From Nectonema munidae (Eukaryota > Nematomorpha > Nectonematoida > Nectonematidae): a stretch of DNA of 64,000 nucleotides. Positions within the stretch are counted from its first letter, which is position 1. Each line of letters starts with the position of its first letter. Positions 1 through 11,930 of this stretch are shown one piece after another. The position numbers and the translations under genes are program-made. The DNA lies in contig JAUIRK010001052.1 of the NCBI GenBank assembly GCA_030549495.1, positions 2,666,001 to 2,730,000 on the forward strand, read 5' to 3'. The notes below the pieces were generated by a model, which had not been told where the DNA came from, did not search any database, and was given only the letters and a program-made list of their open reading frames with translations.

Positions 1-785
1 TCAATTACAACATTTGGGTGTTTCGATTAACAAGCCATTCAAATCATTCATGCGTGAAGAGTGGAACAACTTTATGCAAGTTACAAATGAACATAAATTC
101 ACTGTTAACAGAATATTAAAGCGTTTTACAATTAGTCTTGTTTGTGAATGGGTTAAAAAACATTGGAAACAGTTAAATAAGATATAGTTATAAAGGCTTT
201 CAAGAAATGTGGAAATGGCACAGAAGATGATTTACTATTTGAGCATTCTCAAGAAGAAAGCTCTCAAAATCAAGAAAGTTAAGTTCAAAGTGAAAGTTAT
301 TCCCGTAAAGAAAGTGAAACCATATAATTTTTTCTTTTTTCAATAAAATTTTTTAACATTTTATCACAGTTTGTTCTTACTAAAATCAAAATTTTATGAG
401 AATTGTAGGAAATCAAAGTAAGAAAAAATTAAATCTGTACAACCAGTCCACCGACTATTTGACTACGGACAGTTTGTCTAACGGATATTTTCTAACCTAA
501 CGCTCTAGCCCTAGGACAAACAGTCCGGCCACGGTTAAACTAAATTGACTCGTAATTATTAAATTGATCCCTAAATAAACTCAAAAAATAATATTATTGT
601 AAATTCAATGTATTTTTTTAACCATAATGAAATGCAAAGATACGCTTACACAACAGTATATGCTGATGGGCGTTATACAACATTATTTTTCAAATCTCTA
701 TTTTTGAAAATGTTAATGCGCTTTATACGCCAGAAAATACGGTATCCAAAAAAATTTGCTATGCGCTTATAACCGAATAGCACTG
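1..785 (+). mobile_element. pogo/Tigger-type DNA transposon, 3' part
   Basis: The window opens inside a pogo-superfamily transposase. Reading from base 2, residues such as LGVSINKPFKSFMREEW, then ISLVCEWVKKHWKQL, match the C-terminal end of the DDE domain in Tigger/jerky-type transposases. After a stop at about 187 a +1 frame continues with KAFKKCG and GTEDDLLFE, the usual C-terminal signature, and stops at 280-282. One frameshift therefore separates the two pieces. The 3' end is probably near 785, where the sequence reads ...CACTG followed by TA, the usual target dinucleotide; that boundary is inferred. The 5' end lies outside the window. Confidence 0.75.
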
Positions 786-1847
786 TAAAAATGATTTAAA
801 CTAAAAAGTTATGAATAAGAATGAACAAATGCAAAAAATTACAACAGCTAATCTTGGACAGATATAAAATTTCTTTTCATGTAAAAAGCAAAAAAAAATA
901 GAATTGTGATGATAGTAGGTGAATTATAAAACTTATGGAGAAAAACTGAATTTTCCAATTCAACAAGGTAAATCAACAGTTGCTAGGACAATGTAGATGA
1001 GAAACGAGACTGGTTGTGCATAGAAGACAGGATTCTATGACCTGCAGATTTCAACAACAGGTAAAGTAGGCTAGCTGCACAAAAGAAAATACACCAACAT
1101 AACTGAAATTATTAAAGTGAAAGTGCCACTCACAGAAGACTTTGTTGAAGAAAGTAGTTATGAGATTTCAGAAAGACGAGATACTTTGAGTGAAAAAAGT
1201 ATTCCAAAAGTAGTGAAGATTTTGAGAAAATCGCAACCTCTAAAAGGCAAAAAAACTTATTCTGCAGTACGTTTACTGACAAGAAAGTGCAGTTCCAAAT
1301 TTTTAAAACTGAAAATTGGTGTTTACACTTTGATAAAATAAATATGGAGAAGAAGGAATATCAGTTAGTTAAAGAATGAAAATTGGGAAGCTAGACTTGC
1401 TGTTCTAGAACTGATTAATTGAAAATTTGAGATAATATTCAATGGAATTAGAACTGCGCTTGATGAATATGAACTCTGGTCGTCAAAAATATTGTATCTG
1501 ACACAACTGTAGCAAATACTAAAAGAAGCTTTGGCGTAGTAACACGGTAACAGAAACAGTTTCAAGATATTGGACAAGAGAAATCTGTATTCATTGGATG
1601 CGATACCATATTGCAGATAAAATATCGAAACATGTCTCTATTGATCATTTTGGAGAATCAACAAGTTCAAATCTCAGTTACTCAATTATGTCAACAATAT
1701 GAACAATTCGTTAATCCTGGGAAACCACTAAAGAAAGAAAGAAGAATTGGATCAGTGGCATATTTTTCTTTTTTAACAAAATTCTAGCAATTTATGGTCA
1801 GATTTCTACAAAAAAGTTAAGTTTTAGCAGTAATGCTTACCCTAAAT
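786..1847. other. Unassigned AT-rich DNA flanking the hAT insertion
   Basis: No gene is recognised. A 74-codon open frame (1117-1341, +) begins MKVPLTEDFVEESS and is rich in charged residues, and 1590-1740 reads weakly protein-like (KISKHVSIDHFGEST). Both may be parts of an old transposon into which the hAT element at 1848 inserted, since weakly open frames resume after 6080. I see no splice sites or conserved motif to support a host gene. Confidence 0.3.
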
Positions 1848-4800
1848 CAGGGTTCTCAATCTTTTTGACCTAAGGTACCCTTTGGCTTAAAAATTTTTCT
1901 CACGGACATCCGCGATCCTGATATCGAAAATATGAAAATTTTTAGTGTAAATCTTTCAGTGAAATATTTTCGAATGTAAAACAATCTAACTACTTTAACT
2001 CAAACGGCTTTATTCAAAAACTAATAAAAAATTATAACTTGAAAAGACAATGGAAATATAGTATTTTTTGATTTTTCAACATTAACATCAATCAGTGGGA
2101 AGGTTGTGACTGCTTTTCGGAAATATATGTTCTATCCTTGGTAAATTTTTGGATAGACACTCGTAAGTCATGCTCCACATTTAACCTTGATCTATGTTTT
2201 TTCTTGATATTTAAAAGCGCAGAAAAACCTTGCTCATAAAAGTAAGTACTTGGAAACATTAGCAATGATTTCAAAACTACTTTAGATATAAAGGGGTAGA
2301 TATCACACATCTTAGACCAGAATGTTTTGAGGGAATGTGTTTCAAATGTATCTTTTGCAGTAGAGTCGTTTACCAGTAAAATTTCTATTTTTAATCCTTT
2401 CTTCCCAAAGTTTAGGCTTCATTATAAACGATTTCAGTTTGTCCATGAAATCAATCACAGTTATAAATCAACCTTGAAGTACCTTAAGCAAGCTTTTGAA
2501 GCCATTGTTTGTCTGATAGTTTTCTTGCAAATTCCATTGACTTCAACTTGTTATCTCACATGAAGAATTCAGTAAGTTCTTTTTTCACTGATTCAACCCT
2601 TGCTAATACATTTCCCCTCGACAACCAGCGAACTTCAGGGTGAAGGAGTATATTTTCTTCGTTGCTTCCAAATTCCTTGCACAAGAGTGAAAAAATTATT
2701 GTATTTAAGTCACTAGATTACATTGAGTTCACCATGTGTACAAGTTACAACATCCTCAAGCACAGATTTTAATTCAGATGGGAGAGTTTTTGGTGTCAAC
2801 GCATATCGATGCAACATGCAATGAAGATGTTTTATTTAAGAAGTCACTTCCTCGAAAACCTGAACGATGGCCGAGCATTGCTGGTGCTCCGTCGGTTGTG
2901 ATTGCACATACATTTCCCCAACTTAATCCTTCTTTCTGAAAAAACAATGAAACTTGGTTGAAAACATCTTCACCTTTTGTTGTTGATTTCAATGTTTGAC
3001 AACAAAAAATTTCCCAATCTTGATCTTTGATATATCTTACAAATACAAAAGTGAGCACATGAAGCAGTATCAGTCAACTCATCATGTTGAATTGCAAAAT
3101 TTCCTAAAACAGAATCTTTTATTTCTGTAATTACCTGTTCCTTGACATCTTAAGAGAACAGAATCATTTGAAAGAAGTATTGATGAAACATTCTGAGCAG
3201 AGTCACGTCCAATGAGACAACTTATTATGTCTTTACAACATTCTTGTGATTTACCTTTATTATAGCGTTGTTCCCATGTGGGAACATTTTTAAAGTTAAA
3301 TTTTTATGTCTTTTTTTTTATCTATTTACAGTCAAGAAACTAAAAAACAATATTTTGAAAAAAATGCCTTTTAAGTTAAATTTCTTAGTTATATTTAAAC
3401 TTTTAAAATTTAAATGAAAACAAATTAAAGAATTAGTGATTTAAAAATTAATTTTTTTTATTTCAATTAGTTCAGTCTTATATTAGTCTGTAATTTTTGC
3501 TTATTTTCAATTTTAGTATCATGTTCCCATGTGAGGACATTGCCTGAATATAAACTTTTTGGTTTCTTTTGCATTATTTTGTTTAAATATAATTTCTTAT
3601 TCTTATATTTGATAACAATTTTCTTTTAGAAAATTTAAAAATGTCTTTTAACAAAAATTAGTAAAATAAATTTGTCACACTCCCAGAAGCACAAGAACAA
3701 GCTAACAAAAATTGCACAAACATTGTAATTCTTCCACCTTTTTCTGATAGTTATGATCAGGATAGTGACACTGAAAACATTAGCCTTTTTGCCGATGAGG
3801 ACAATAAAGAACTTTTTGAACCTGCTGGTGAAATAGAGCTAGATTATAGTTCAAATGAATGTGAAGATTCAATATCTTCCTTCTAACTCTAAAAAATTTA
3901 AAGTTGATAAAATAATGTTGGAGAAGAGATTAGATTTCCTTAAAAGTATTCCTTCACTTGAGATTCCTAAATTAGCAAATGAACATCGAGAACTTCTTTT
4001 AAAAAGTCCTTTTGAAATATGGAAACTGTTTATAACTGATGTTTTAATTGAAAAAATTCTAGAACAACATTGTTATATTCAAAACGTGATAAAAATAATG
4101 TTCTTTTTGAACTTTCTCAAGGAGAGATGTTCTTGGAATAAATTTATTATCTGGATACCATTCTTTGCCATCAGAAAAAGATTATTGGTCAAATCAACCA
4201 GATCTTGGAGTGAAAATTGTTTCTGATGCTTTAAGCTCTAAATGTAGATAATACAAAGCTGAAAAATAACAAGTACAAGATGGCAAAAGTTTCATTACTA
4301 TACGATGATACACTAAATAACTCCTTTGTAAGATATGGAATTTTTCATAAGCTTCTTAGTATCGATGAATCAATGGTTCCGTATTTTGGCAGGCATAGTT
4401 GCAAGATGTTCATCCGTTGAAAGCCAATTTGGTTTGGGTAAAAAATCTGGTGTCTTTGTGGAGTAGATGGCTATCCATATCATATGACAATTTATTCGGG
4501 TAAGAAAGCCAAGCTGGACCTTGAAGAAGTCGTGTTATAAATGAAAAACAGATATAATCAATAATTTTACACATTCAAAGCATGAGGTGATTTTTGATAA
4601 CTTTTTTACAAGTTTTAGTCTTCTCGTTGATTTAACTGAAAAAATATCAAAGCGATTGGAACTGTAAGAGAGAATAGAACTTAGGTTCTTCTAAAACTTT
4701 GAAATCTGCTAAAGATATGAAAAAAACTCAAAGAGGAACATTTGATTATTGTAGTAATGGAATAGTTTATTTTTGTAGATGGAAAGACAATTCTGTTGTA

Positions 4801-6072
4801 AACATTGGAAGTAGTTTTGTATCTCATTTTTCCATCAAATCTACAAAGCCTCGAAATAAAAAATAAACAGCAAGCGTTATTCAGCCTCAATTTATAAAAC
4901 AATAAAACATTGGTATGGGAGGCGTAGATGTTTTAGATAGGCTTCTTAGTGCTTATCGTCCTATGTTACGTGGCAAAAAATGGTATTGGCCATTAATTAC
5001 AAACGCTATAAATGTTTCAGTTATAGCAGCATGGACACTGCATTGCTCAATTACTGAAAACTCAATGCCCCATCTTCAGTTTAGACGGAAAATTGAATTA
5101 TGTTTTAGTCTCTTACACATTTGAGAAAAAAGAGCAGTGGAGTAACAATAAGAGATCTTCCGAAAGAGTCAAGGAAGATGGAAATTTTGCCAAAAAAGAC
5201 ACGATATATGTGTGAAAAGTGTAACGTAAGATAGCACTCGGATAAAAGTGCAAAATGTAACTTACTCATTTTCTTTTAATAGTACCTTATGTCGGCAATG
5301 TTCCCACATTGGAACATGCATTTTTTAATAAAAACAATGAGTGAGCATGAATTTTCTTTATATTTCTTAATTGATGTCAAAAAAGCTAAAAAAAAAACAA
5401 CAAAATATCACAAAAAGAAAAATAATTTTCAAGTGCCACACAAAAGGTTAATGATACCATGTAAGATGCACGTAAGCCGGCTTTATTAAACTGAATAAGA
5501 AGTCGTGAAGAATGAAAACGTGTTTTTTTAAAATCTCTTCTTTTTGCTTGAAAAATGCAATATTTTTGCTGTTGAAATTATGATGGCAACTATTTAAATG
5601 GCGTTTCAAGAAAGCAGGCTTCATGTACTCCACTGATAAAACCTTGTGACATATTACACACCGAGGGGAATCTATGCTATTTTTATTGAGAAGTGTATTG
5701 CCAAATAAAATGTAGAATTCATCATATTGTCTTTTTTTGGTATTGAATTCATGAACAATTTAAAAAATCTAAAAATAACCTAAAAATCATAAAAAGATCA
5801 AATACATCAAAAAAATGAATTTATATTATTTCTTAACATTAATTCATTTTTAAAATCTTGAAAAATATTTTCACCAATCAAATCAATTTTTGATAATAAA
5901 AAATAAATGCGTGTAACCATTTTAAAATTTAGTTAGAGGAAAAAATCTGAAGTAATTTTTTGAACTAACCATTTAACGAATTTTTTTATTTAATTTTTGT
6001 GTAAGTTTTAAAAGCTCGCGTACCCTTGAAAAAATTCTCGCAAACCCCTTGTTGTTTTATTAAGAAACTTTG
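1848..6072 (-). mobile_element. hAT transposon (ZBED5/SCAND3-like), split by a piggyBac element
   Basis: Ends are CAGGGTTCTCAAT at 1848 and the imperfect inverse CAAAGTTTCTTAAT at 6072. The 8-bp sequence CCCTAAAT flanks both sides (1840-1847 and 6073-6080), a classical hAT target duplication. On the - strand the transposase reads in order: a BED-type zinc finger near 5700-5560 (RCVICHKVL ... FLKRHLNSCH), a linker (IAFFKQKEEILKKH), then on the far side of the piggyBac insertion DIISCLIGRDSAQN, the FVRYIKDQDW ... CAITTDGAPAMLG catalytic-region block (3058-2774) and the C-terminal dimerisation block (2310-2092: FPSTYFYEQGFSAL, RSRLNVEHDLR). Several stops and shifts show it is dead. The family is secure; small internal deletions are likely, because the coding part is shorter than a full ~600-residue transposase. 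Confidence 0.9.
3250..5451 (+). mobile_element. piggyBac transposon inserted in the hAT element
   Basis: The element lies between TTTA (3250-3253, a decayed TTAA) and TTAA (5448-5451). Terminal sequences ACCTTTATTATAGC and, inverted on the right, ACCTTTTGTGTGGC are similar. The + strand encodes a piggyBac transposase in broken frames: an acidic N-terminus (3640-3885), the LLSIDESMVPYFGRH block with the first catalytic Asp (about 4350-4395), FDNFFTSFSLLVDL with the second (about 4590-4630), MGGVDVLDRLLSAYRP with the third (4915-4962), then GKKWYWPLI, and remains of a Cys-rich tail (YMCEKCNV) near 5205-5225. Three copies of an 18-nt palindrome lie in it (3269-3286, 3522-3539, 5299-5316). Multiple stops and shifts make it inactive. 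Its position splits the hAT coding sequence, so it arrived later. Confidence 0.88.
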
Positions 6073-6080
6073 CCCTAAAT

Positions 6081-6844
6081 GTAAAGTCCAAAAGGATAGC
6101 TTTGATAGGCTCTGCTTGTTGTGAAAAAAACTCTATTTTTATTTCTCGTATAAATACATTAATCTTCTAATAATTAGTATAAGGGTAAAGGTGCCGATAT
6201 AGAAGGCACTACTACACCGCTTATGTTAAAAGCAAGAAGTTTGATGCTGAATTTGAAACTGGTAAAACGTGTCTTATTGATCTGTTATAAAGATGCATAG
6301 CCTTATATTTTAAGTGATTAATAATATTTTAGGTAGGATGATATTGTAATAATATTTTTATTTCAAGAAAATATCCTATGGTTTTATTTTTAAAATTATC
6401 ATTATATGGTCTGTCAAGGATAAATGTTTTGATGAGGAACCATTCATGGACACTAGCTCTTAGAATTCATAGCTGAAATATTTATGAAATATTTAATAAT
6501 AATATATTATTAATTATATTATGGGAAAAGTTTTTCCTATTTAAGTTTTATATGAATTATGCTTTTTTAATATTACGTGATCTAATTTTTTTTATGCGCT
6601 TTGAAACAAAAGGACTTAAGAACTAATTTTTGCTATGCTCTCAATTTTAACAGTTTATAGCATATTTTTAATACCTTTCTTTTATCTTAAATTGTTTTAG
6701 AAAAATATGCAAATCAATAAAATACTTTAAAAACAATATTTAATTGGTAACATAATTGCTTTTTATATTCTTCCATTTACATTAGTAATCGATTCATAAT
6801 TTTTATATCATAAAGTGATCTTATTCATTTTTATTATTTAAATG
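6081..6844. other. AT-rich DNA, nothing recognised
   Basis: Low-complexity AT-rich sequence between the hAT right duplication and the 3' part of the LINE. No open frame of note, repeat or splice-like exon was seen. Confidence 0.5.
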
Positions 6845-7147
6845 GTTTGTTGGTTGGTTACTTGGAGATATCAGAGCACTTTCAGCCGTACGGTTTATTG
6901 CTCGCATTATGCTTGAGATGGTTAACCACAATTTTGTTTTTAAGAGGCGGAAGCCTTGGTTATCGCACCCTTGATCTTCAACGGTTAAGCTGAGAGGTAA
7001 GTAGATAGGTAGGTAGATTTCAAAGCACTTTCCAGCGTGTGCTGATTTGCTCGTGTAAGCTTGAGAGTTGGTTAAGGAGGATGGAGATGTTGGTAGAAAT
7101 AGGGAGGAGTTACAGATGTTATTCTAAAAATAGAAAAGAAAGGCAGA

Positions 7148-8060
7148 TTAGTTTGTTATATGGTTATCAACGGTGGTGAGAGTTGTTTCAATGGTGTCAA
7201 TGAGGGTTGCTAGGGATTTTAGTAGTGTTGGAGATCTATTAAGTAAAGAAAGACAGCGAAATAAAAGATCTTGGCGATGATAAGAGAAGATTTGACATGT
7301 GAAGATGAGATGATATGGCGTTTCTATTGTGTCGCATCCGAAAAGACAGTATGGATTTTCGCTAACTTTAATTCGGAAGAGATATGCTTTGCATGGGCAT
7401 TGGCCTGATAGCCAACGAATGGTTGAACGAGGTGGTGTAAATTTTTTGTTTTTGAAAGTTGTGTGAATTGTGCTGATCTGTGGTAAAGAGGAGATTAGTG
7501 CATTTTGAGATGAAGATATGGACATCTGCCATTCTTCTAGAGAGGATAAGTGAATGTGCGTTAGAAAGGTTTTGAGAGGTAGGGAGTTGATGAGAGGGAT
7601 GTGGGAGGTTAGGTGTAAGCTTGAGGTTAAGTAGTCTACGAGAGAGTTTTCTGGTATGTTTAGGTGAGCAGGGCACCAGCATAGATGTATGTGAAAAAGT
7701 TTTGTAAGATTGATTAGCGAGGAGGCAAGTTGAAAGGAGAGAAATGAGATGTTGTGTGATAGAGAGAGAGATCGTGGCTTATGTTTTGTGCATCGGTATA
7801 GAAATGGATGGTAGTAAAGTGGGGAAGGAGGTAGTTAATGTTGTTGGTTATCGTAGTGCAGGCGTGTAAAAGGCTAAAGATCTCGCATTCGGAGATTGAG
7901 AGTAGAAGATTTAATCGGGAGCGATGGGTGTAAAAGAGGCGAGTGGAAGAGCCTTTGAAGAATACGTAATCAAAGGAGGTACTTAGGGATTTCTTTGAGC
8001 CGTCTGTGAAGATACGTAGGGAGGTTGATGAAGAGGTAGAGCGAAGGTATGAAATTGATT
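7148..8060 (-). pseudogene. LINE ORF2 RNase H-like block and terminal Cys-His motif
   Basis: The - strand reads LRIFTDGSKKSLSTS ... SISECEIFSLLHACTT near 8025-7850, an RNase H pattern (Asp in TDGS, Glu in ECE). Further on comes WLSGQCPCKAYLFRIKV, CLFGCDTIETPYHLIFTC, the Cys-Cys-His-Cys motif that closes ORF2 in this group. Stops occur between the two pieces. Confidence 0.7.
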
Positions 8061-8289
8061 GTTTTGCAAAAAAATTGTTTTTGCATATAGATGTTTTGAA
8101 TGGATTTTTTGCAGATGGGTGAGTTAAAAGAGATGGATGTATAGAGGGATGAACTAGGTAGTTTGCAATATTTGGTGCGTATTTTGCTAATAGATGAGAG
8201 TAGAAAGAATAGGATGGAGTATTTCTGTGGGGTTTGATCGGAAGAAAGGGGGAAGTAAGTTGTTGTATGTCAAGGTGAAGCGTTTAATA

Positions 8290-9520
8290 ATAGTTTTTTT
8301 GAGTTGAAGTTGTAATGGTAGGGTGTTTGTTAGAATTTTTAGGCATTGTGTGGAAGTAGTACGATATGCGTTGTTGATGCAAAGTAGGCAGAGATGGTGT
8401 ATCTTGTTGAGAAAATGGTGGTTGTGGGGTGTTTTAAGGAGATGCCCGGGAAAGAATACCGTATTGAATTACTGGGAGGATTAAGGATGAGTATATGTAT
8501 TTTGTGTGTTTGGGACGGAGGCCCAATTTATAAGAGATAGCGCTTTTAAGTGAAAAAGGGGTGACTGAGAGTTTTTAGTATATTTTTTTTAAGTGTATTG
8601 AAAATTTTAGGTTGGACTGGAGGTTTAGTCCTAGATATTTGATAGTCTTTGATGCAGTTATTGAAGTAGAGGTATTTAAATGAAAGGGTAAATGTTCTGT
8701 TTGTCTGCGTGTGAATTGAATGAGGCTGGTTTTGCTGGAGTTAAAGAATATCTTATGTGTGTTTGCTCTTTCTTGTAGCCTTAGTAGAAATGAAGAGAAT
8801 TTGGTGAGGTTTTCTTGTTGAGAGTTACTGGTGAAGGTGAATAATATGTCATCTGAAAAACATTGAGAGAAATCTGTGTTGGTTTAGATTAGATCAAGAA
8901 GCGGGTCTATGAGAACTAGCCAGAAGATATCGGAAAGATATCCTCCTTGAAGATTCGAGAGGGTTAGCTTATGGATACAAAGGGAAGCGCGATGTCGGAA
9001 AATGAGACAGCGGTTTGAAAGGTATGAGCTTATAAATTTGATGTTGTAAGGAGGAAATGATTTGTGGGTAAGGTTAGTGATGATGGCAGGATGCCAGACT
9101 GAGTTGAAAGCGTTGTTTATGTGTAGGAAGATTGTAGAAGAAATTTTCTGAGTAGAAAAGGAAGAGTCAAAGTAGTTGTTTAGACGAGATAGTGCTGTTT
9201 CCGTATTTTTGTTGGGAAGGTATGCAAATTGCGTGTGATGGATGAGGTTACAGGATAGGAGGTAGTGGACTAGACGTTTGCGAATGATTTTTTCGAAAAG
9301 TTTGCCTAATATGGGTTGTAGAGTGATTCGTCGCCAATTTTGAATGAGGCTTGTATTTTTATTGGGGTTAGAAATGAGTATGAGTTTGCCGATTTTCCAA
9401 ACGTTGGGGAAATATGAATGAGTAAGGCATGCATTGAAAATAAGGAGTAAATGTTTGTTTAGAATGTGTATTGATTTTTTAATATGTTTGGGTGAGATAT
9501 GGTCGAAGTTAGATGAAGCA
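8290..9520 (-). pseudogene. LINE ORF2 reverse transcriptase domain
   Basis: Read leftward: FPNVWKIGKLILISNPNK, then NWRRITLQPILGKLFEKIIRKRL, then HHTQFAYLPNKNTETALSRL, then LHINNAFNSVWHPAI, and the catalytic box QCFSDDILF at about 8845-8862. The box is FSDD rather than the usual F/YADD, a variant seen in some elements or a later substitution. After it comes KTIKYLGLNLQSNLKF, the standard thumb-side motif. Few disruptions are present in this span. Confidence 0.82.
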
Positions 9521-10124
9521 TTTTTTTAAGAAAGTTTACTGTTATGTTTAATTCATTTAGTGTGATTGGGGGAAAAGTAGGTTTTGGATGGAGTGAATGA
9601 TGTTTTTAGAGTGTTCTTGAATTGTGTGGTGAAAGGGGAGATCAGAAGAGGAAGAGTCGGGAGGAAAGATTGTCGATAGAAATAGAGGGTTGTAGTGTGA
9701 TTGGATCAGCAGGGAAGTATTGTTTTGGGGGGAATAGAAGGTTTTTTCTTTTTAGTTAGCCTATTGATGATGTTCCATGGATTGTTTGAGTGCTGGCTGG
9801 TGAATTTTACCCATGAGTTCTTTTTGGCTTGAAGTATTGCCTGTTTGTATTCTTTTTTAACAGCAGAATGTATGGAAATGATTGAGGGGGTGGGAGATTT
9901 TCGTAGGGTTTTGATAATGCGTTTCAGATTGTTTTTTAATGCTGTCAGCTCAGGTGTCCAGAAATAGGCATGTCTTCTTTTAGGAAATGGGTTGATAGGA
10001 ATGGAGGATAAGATGGAATGTGAACATGATCATTGAAGGATAGTGCAGCTTTATCGATGGATGTGGGAGAGGAGAAAGATGTTAATGTTGGGAGTTAGTT
10101 GTTTAGAATGTTGAGATATGTGAG

Positions 10125-10958
10125 TCAGTGAGTGGTGTTCTTTTTTATGGTGTTGTTATAGTTTTTGATGGTTGTTTTGTTTATGAGAAGTTGAAATGTT
10201 ATGAAGGAGTGATCGGAAGCTAATGGGATGTCCGAGATTGACCAATTGGATATTAGAATGAGAGTGTTTGAAGTGGTTATTGTGATGTCAATGTGAGATG
10301 TGTATTGTTCGTTGTTACAAGAGCGTTGGTATGTAGGATTTTTAGAGTTGTTAGCAAGATATAGGCTGTTCGAGCATAAGAAATTGATGACTTGTTGTCC
10401 TCGTGGAATTTCTTTGTGGTCCCAGATGTGTGATCGAGCGTGGCAATCGGTTGAGATAATTAAGTGATATGTAGACAGGAGTGTGGATGTTGCCAGTGTT
10501 AGTGATTGGGAGAAATCAGAGGGGATTGCTATTGGGTGTGAGGGAGGAGAGTAAAGGGTTGCGAAAAGAAGAGGGTGAGGTTTGGTGTGTACAAGAACAA
10601 AGTAAAAAATGTTGAAAGAGAATCGTGGTAATTGTGTGTGGTGAACGGTTGATTTTATGAAGATGCATGCTGAATAAAATGATAAAGGTGACGTGGGAAA
10701 TAGTAAGTAATTTGGTATATTAGAAGGGAGATTTGGATATGGTTCCTTAATAGATATAACATCAAAGATGTTTGAAATTAGAATGTCATATAGGTTTGTC
10801 CAAGCAGCATTAGAGTGGTTGAGGTTTATGTGGAGAAAATTTAGCATAGGAATTTGCTTATTAGAAGGTTGTGTTGATTTTGGATATGTTGTGCGTGTTG
10901 AATTTGGAATTGGCAATGTTTGGATGTAGCGTTGTGGTGATTGTGGCAATTGAAGCAT
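10125..10958 (-). pseudogene. LINE ORF2 endonuclease domain
   Basis: An open stretch of 277 codons. Visible motifs of the apurinic/apyrimidinic-like endonuclease are MLNFLHINLNHSNAAW near the start, DVISIKEPYPN (the Glu-containing motif), DCHARSHIWDHKEIPRG, SHIDITI and the terminal ASDHSFITF with the catalytic Ser-Asp-His. The domain nicks target DNA to prime reverse transcription. It is open at present but is separated by stops from the downstream reverse transcriptase. Confidence 0.85.
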
Positions 10959-11907
10959 GAGAGTTTTGTGGAATTATTTTTGAAAATGCATTCTAATATA
11001 GGGTGGCCTCGATTTCCGCAGTGATCGCAATTGGGTAATGCAGCTTTGCATTTATTCGTTTAGTGATTGTGTTTTAAACATTTCTGGCATTTGCAATGTA
11101 ATGGTTTTGCTAAGGTTAGAGTGAGAATGTGATGGTCACCTATGAGTATAGAAGATTTAAATAGGTGTTTAAAAATGTTAGGGTTGTGGGTTCTAATATA
11201 GCACTATAAGAGAAGGTTCCTGTATTAACAGCTTGGCGTACTGTATTAAGGGTGCCAATATTTTTTAGGTTTAGGTTTTCCTTAGCAATAGTTGCAGAGA
11301 GAGAAAAAAGTGGTGTGATTATGGGTATGCTTCTAAGTAGGAAAAGGGGTTTGGGGATAGATAAATCTTCGGATTTAATTCCATTATTGTGAAGTGTTTG
11401 ATGTGTTAGTGCTTTCTCTTCAGTTTTTGAAAATTGGAAATAAATAGTGCCACTATTTGAGGACCGTGTGTTAGAGATGGTAGGTGTATTTTTATTAGTT
11501 TATAAGTTTTTGACTATTTTTTGTCAGAAGGCAGCTTTCTTGGCTTTAGAGTCAGAGAGAGTAGGAGGGACTATTTTTAGAGTAATCTCGCTATTTAGGG
11601 ATGACTTGGACTTAGGTGGAGAGGGTTTTTTTATCCTGAAGGTTATTAGATAAGCTAGGTGTAGTTATGGAGGAGACTTATGCGTATGTAGATAATTCAG
11701 GGCATGGTTGAATATGTGGGTGGTGAGTATGAGAGAGTTGTTCAATTTTGTTGGAGTGTACAAGAGTTACTTCATATTTTAGATTATTAAGGAGGGCAAG
11801 GTCTTCTGCATTTAGAGAGCAATTTGCTATGAATTCATTTAAGAGATTTGCTATTAATTGGGTAGGTTTGGAGTATCATCTTGACGTGCACGTTTTGGGT
11901 TAGACAT
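10959..11907 (-). pseudogene. LINE ORF1, nucleic-acid-binding protein with CCHC knuckles
   Basis: The - strand frame begins MSNPKRARQDDTPNLPN at 11907 and is interrupted by several stops. Near its end three Cys-His knuckles can be read: CKCQKCLKHNH ... C, then CDHCGNRGHPILEC (about 11035-10990), then CFNCHNHHNATSKHC (about 10970-10925). In this LINE group ORF1 packages the RNA. The frame is too broken to be functional here. Confidence 0.75.
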
Positions 11908-11930
11908 GTGAAATAAGTGAGAGAATGATA

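Larger units (their letters stand above)
6845..11930 (-). mobile_element. Non-LTR retrotransposon (LINE) of the R1/LOA/I group, near full length
   Basis: A two-ORF LINE runs leftward. ORF1 starts with MSNPKRARQDDTP at 11907 and ends in CCHC knuckles near 11090-10930. ORF2 follows with an apurinic-type endonuclease, a reverse transcriptase, an RNase H-like block and a terminal Cys-His motif. RNase H argues for the LOA/I side of the group, while the endonuclease start (LHINLNHSNAAW) is R1-like, so the clade is left open. Two diverged copies of a GAG.TATCAGAGCACTTT-like segment (about 6845-6950 and 7010-7078) make up the 3' untranslated end. The whole span has a strong strand bias: the + strand is rich in G and T and poor in C, so the sense strand is C-rich and G-poor, unlike flanking DNA. 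Some stops and shifts are present, but long frames survive, so it is relatively young. Confidence 0.85.

Noticed and set aside
2774-5633. Two independent hAT copies on either side of the piggyBac
   Set aside because: The protein blocks are consecutive parts of one transposase and a single 8-bp duplication flanks the whole, so it is one split element.
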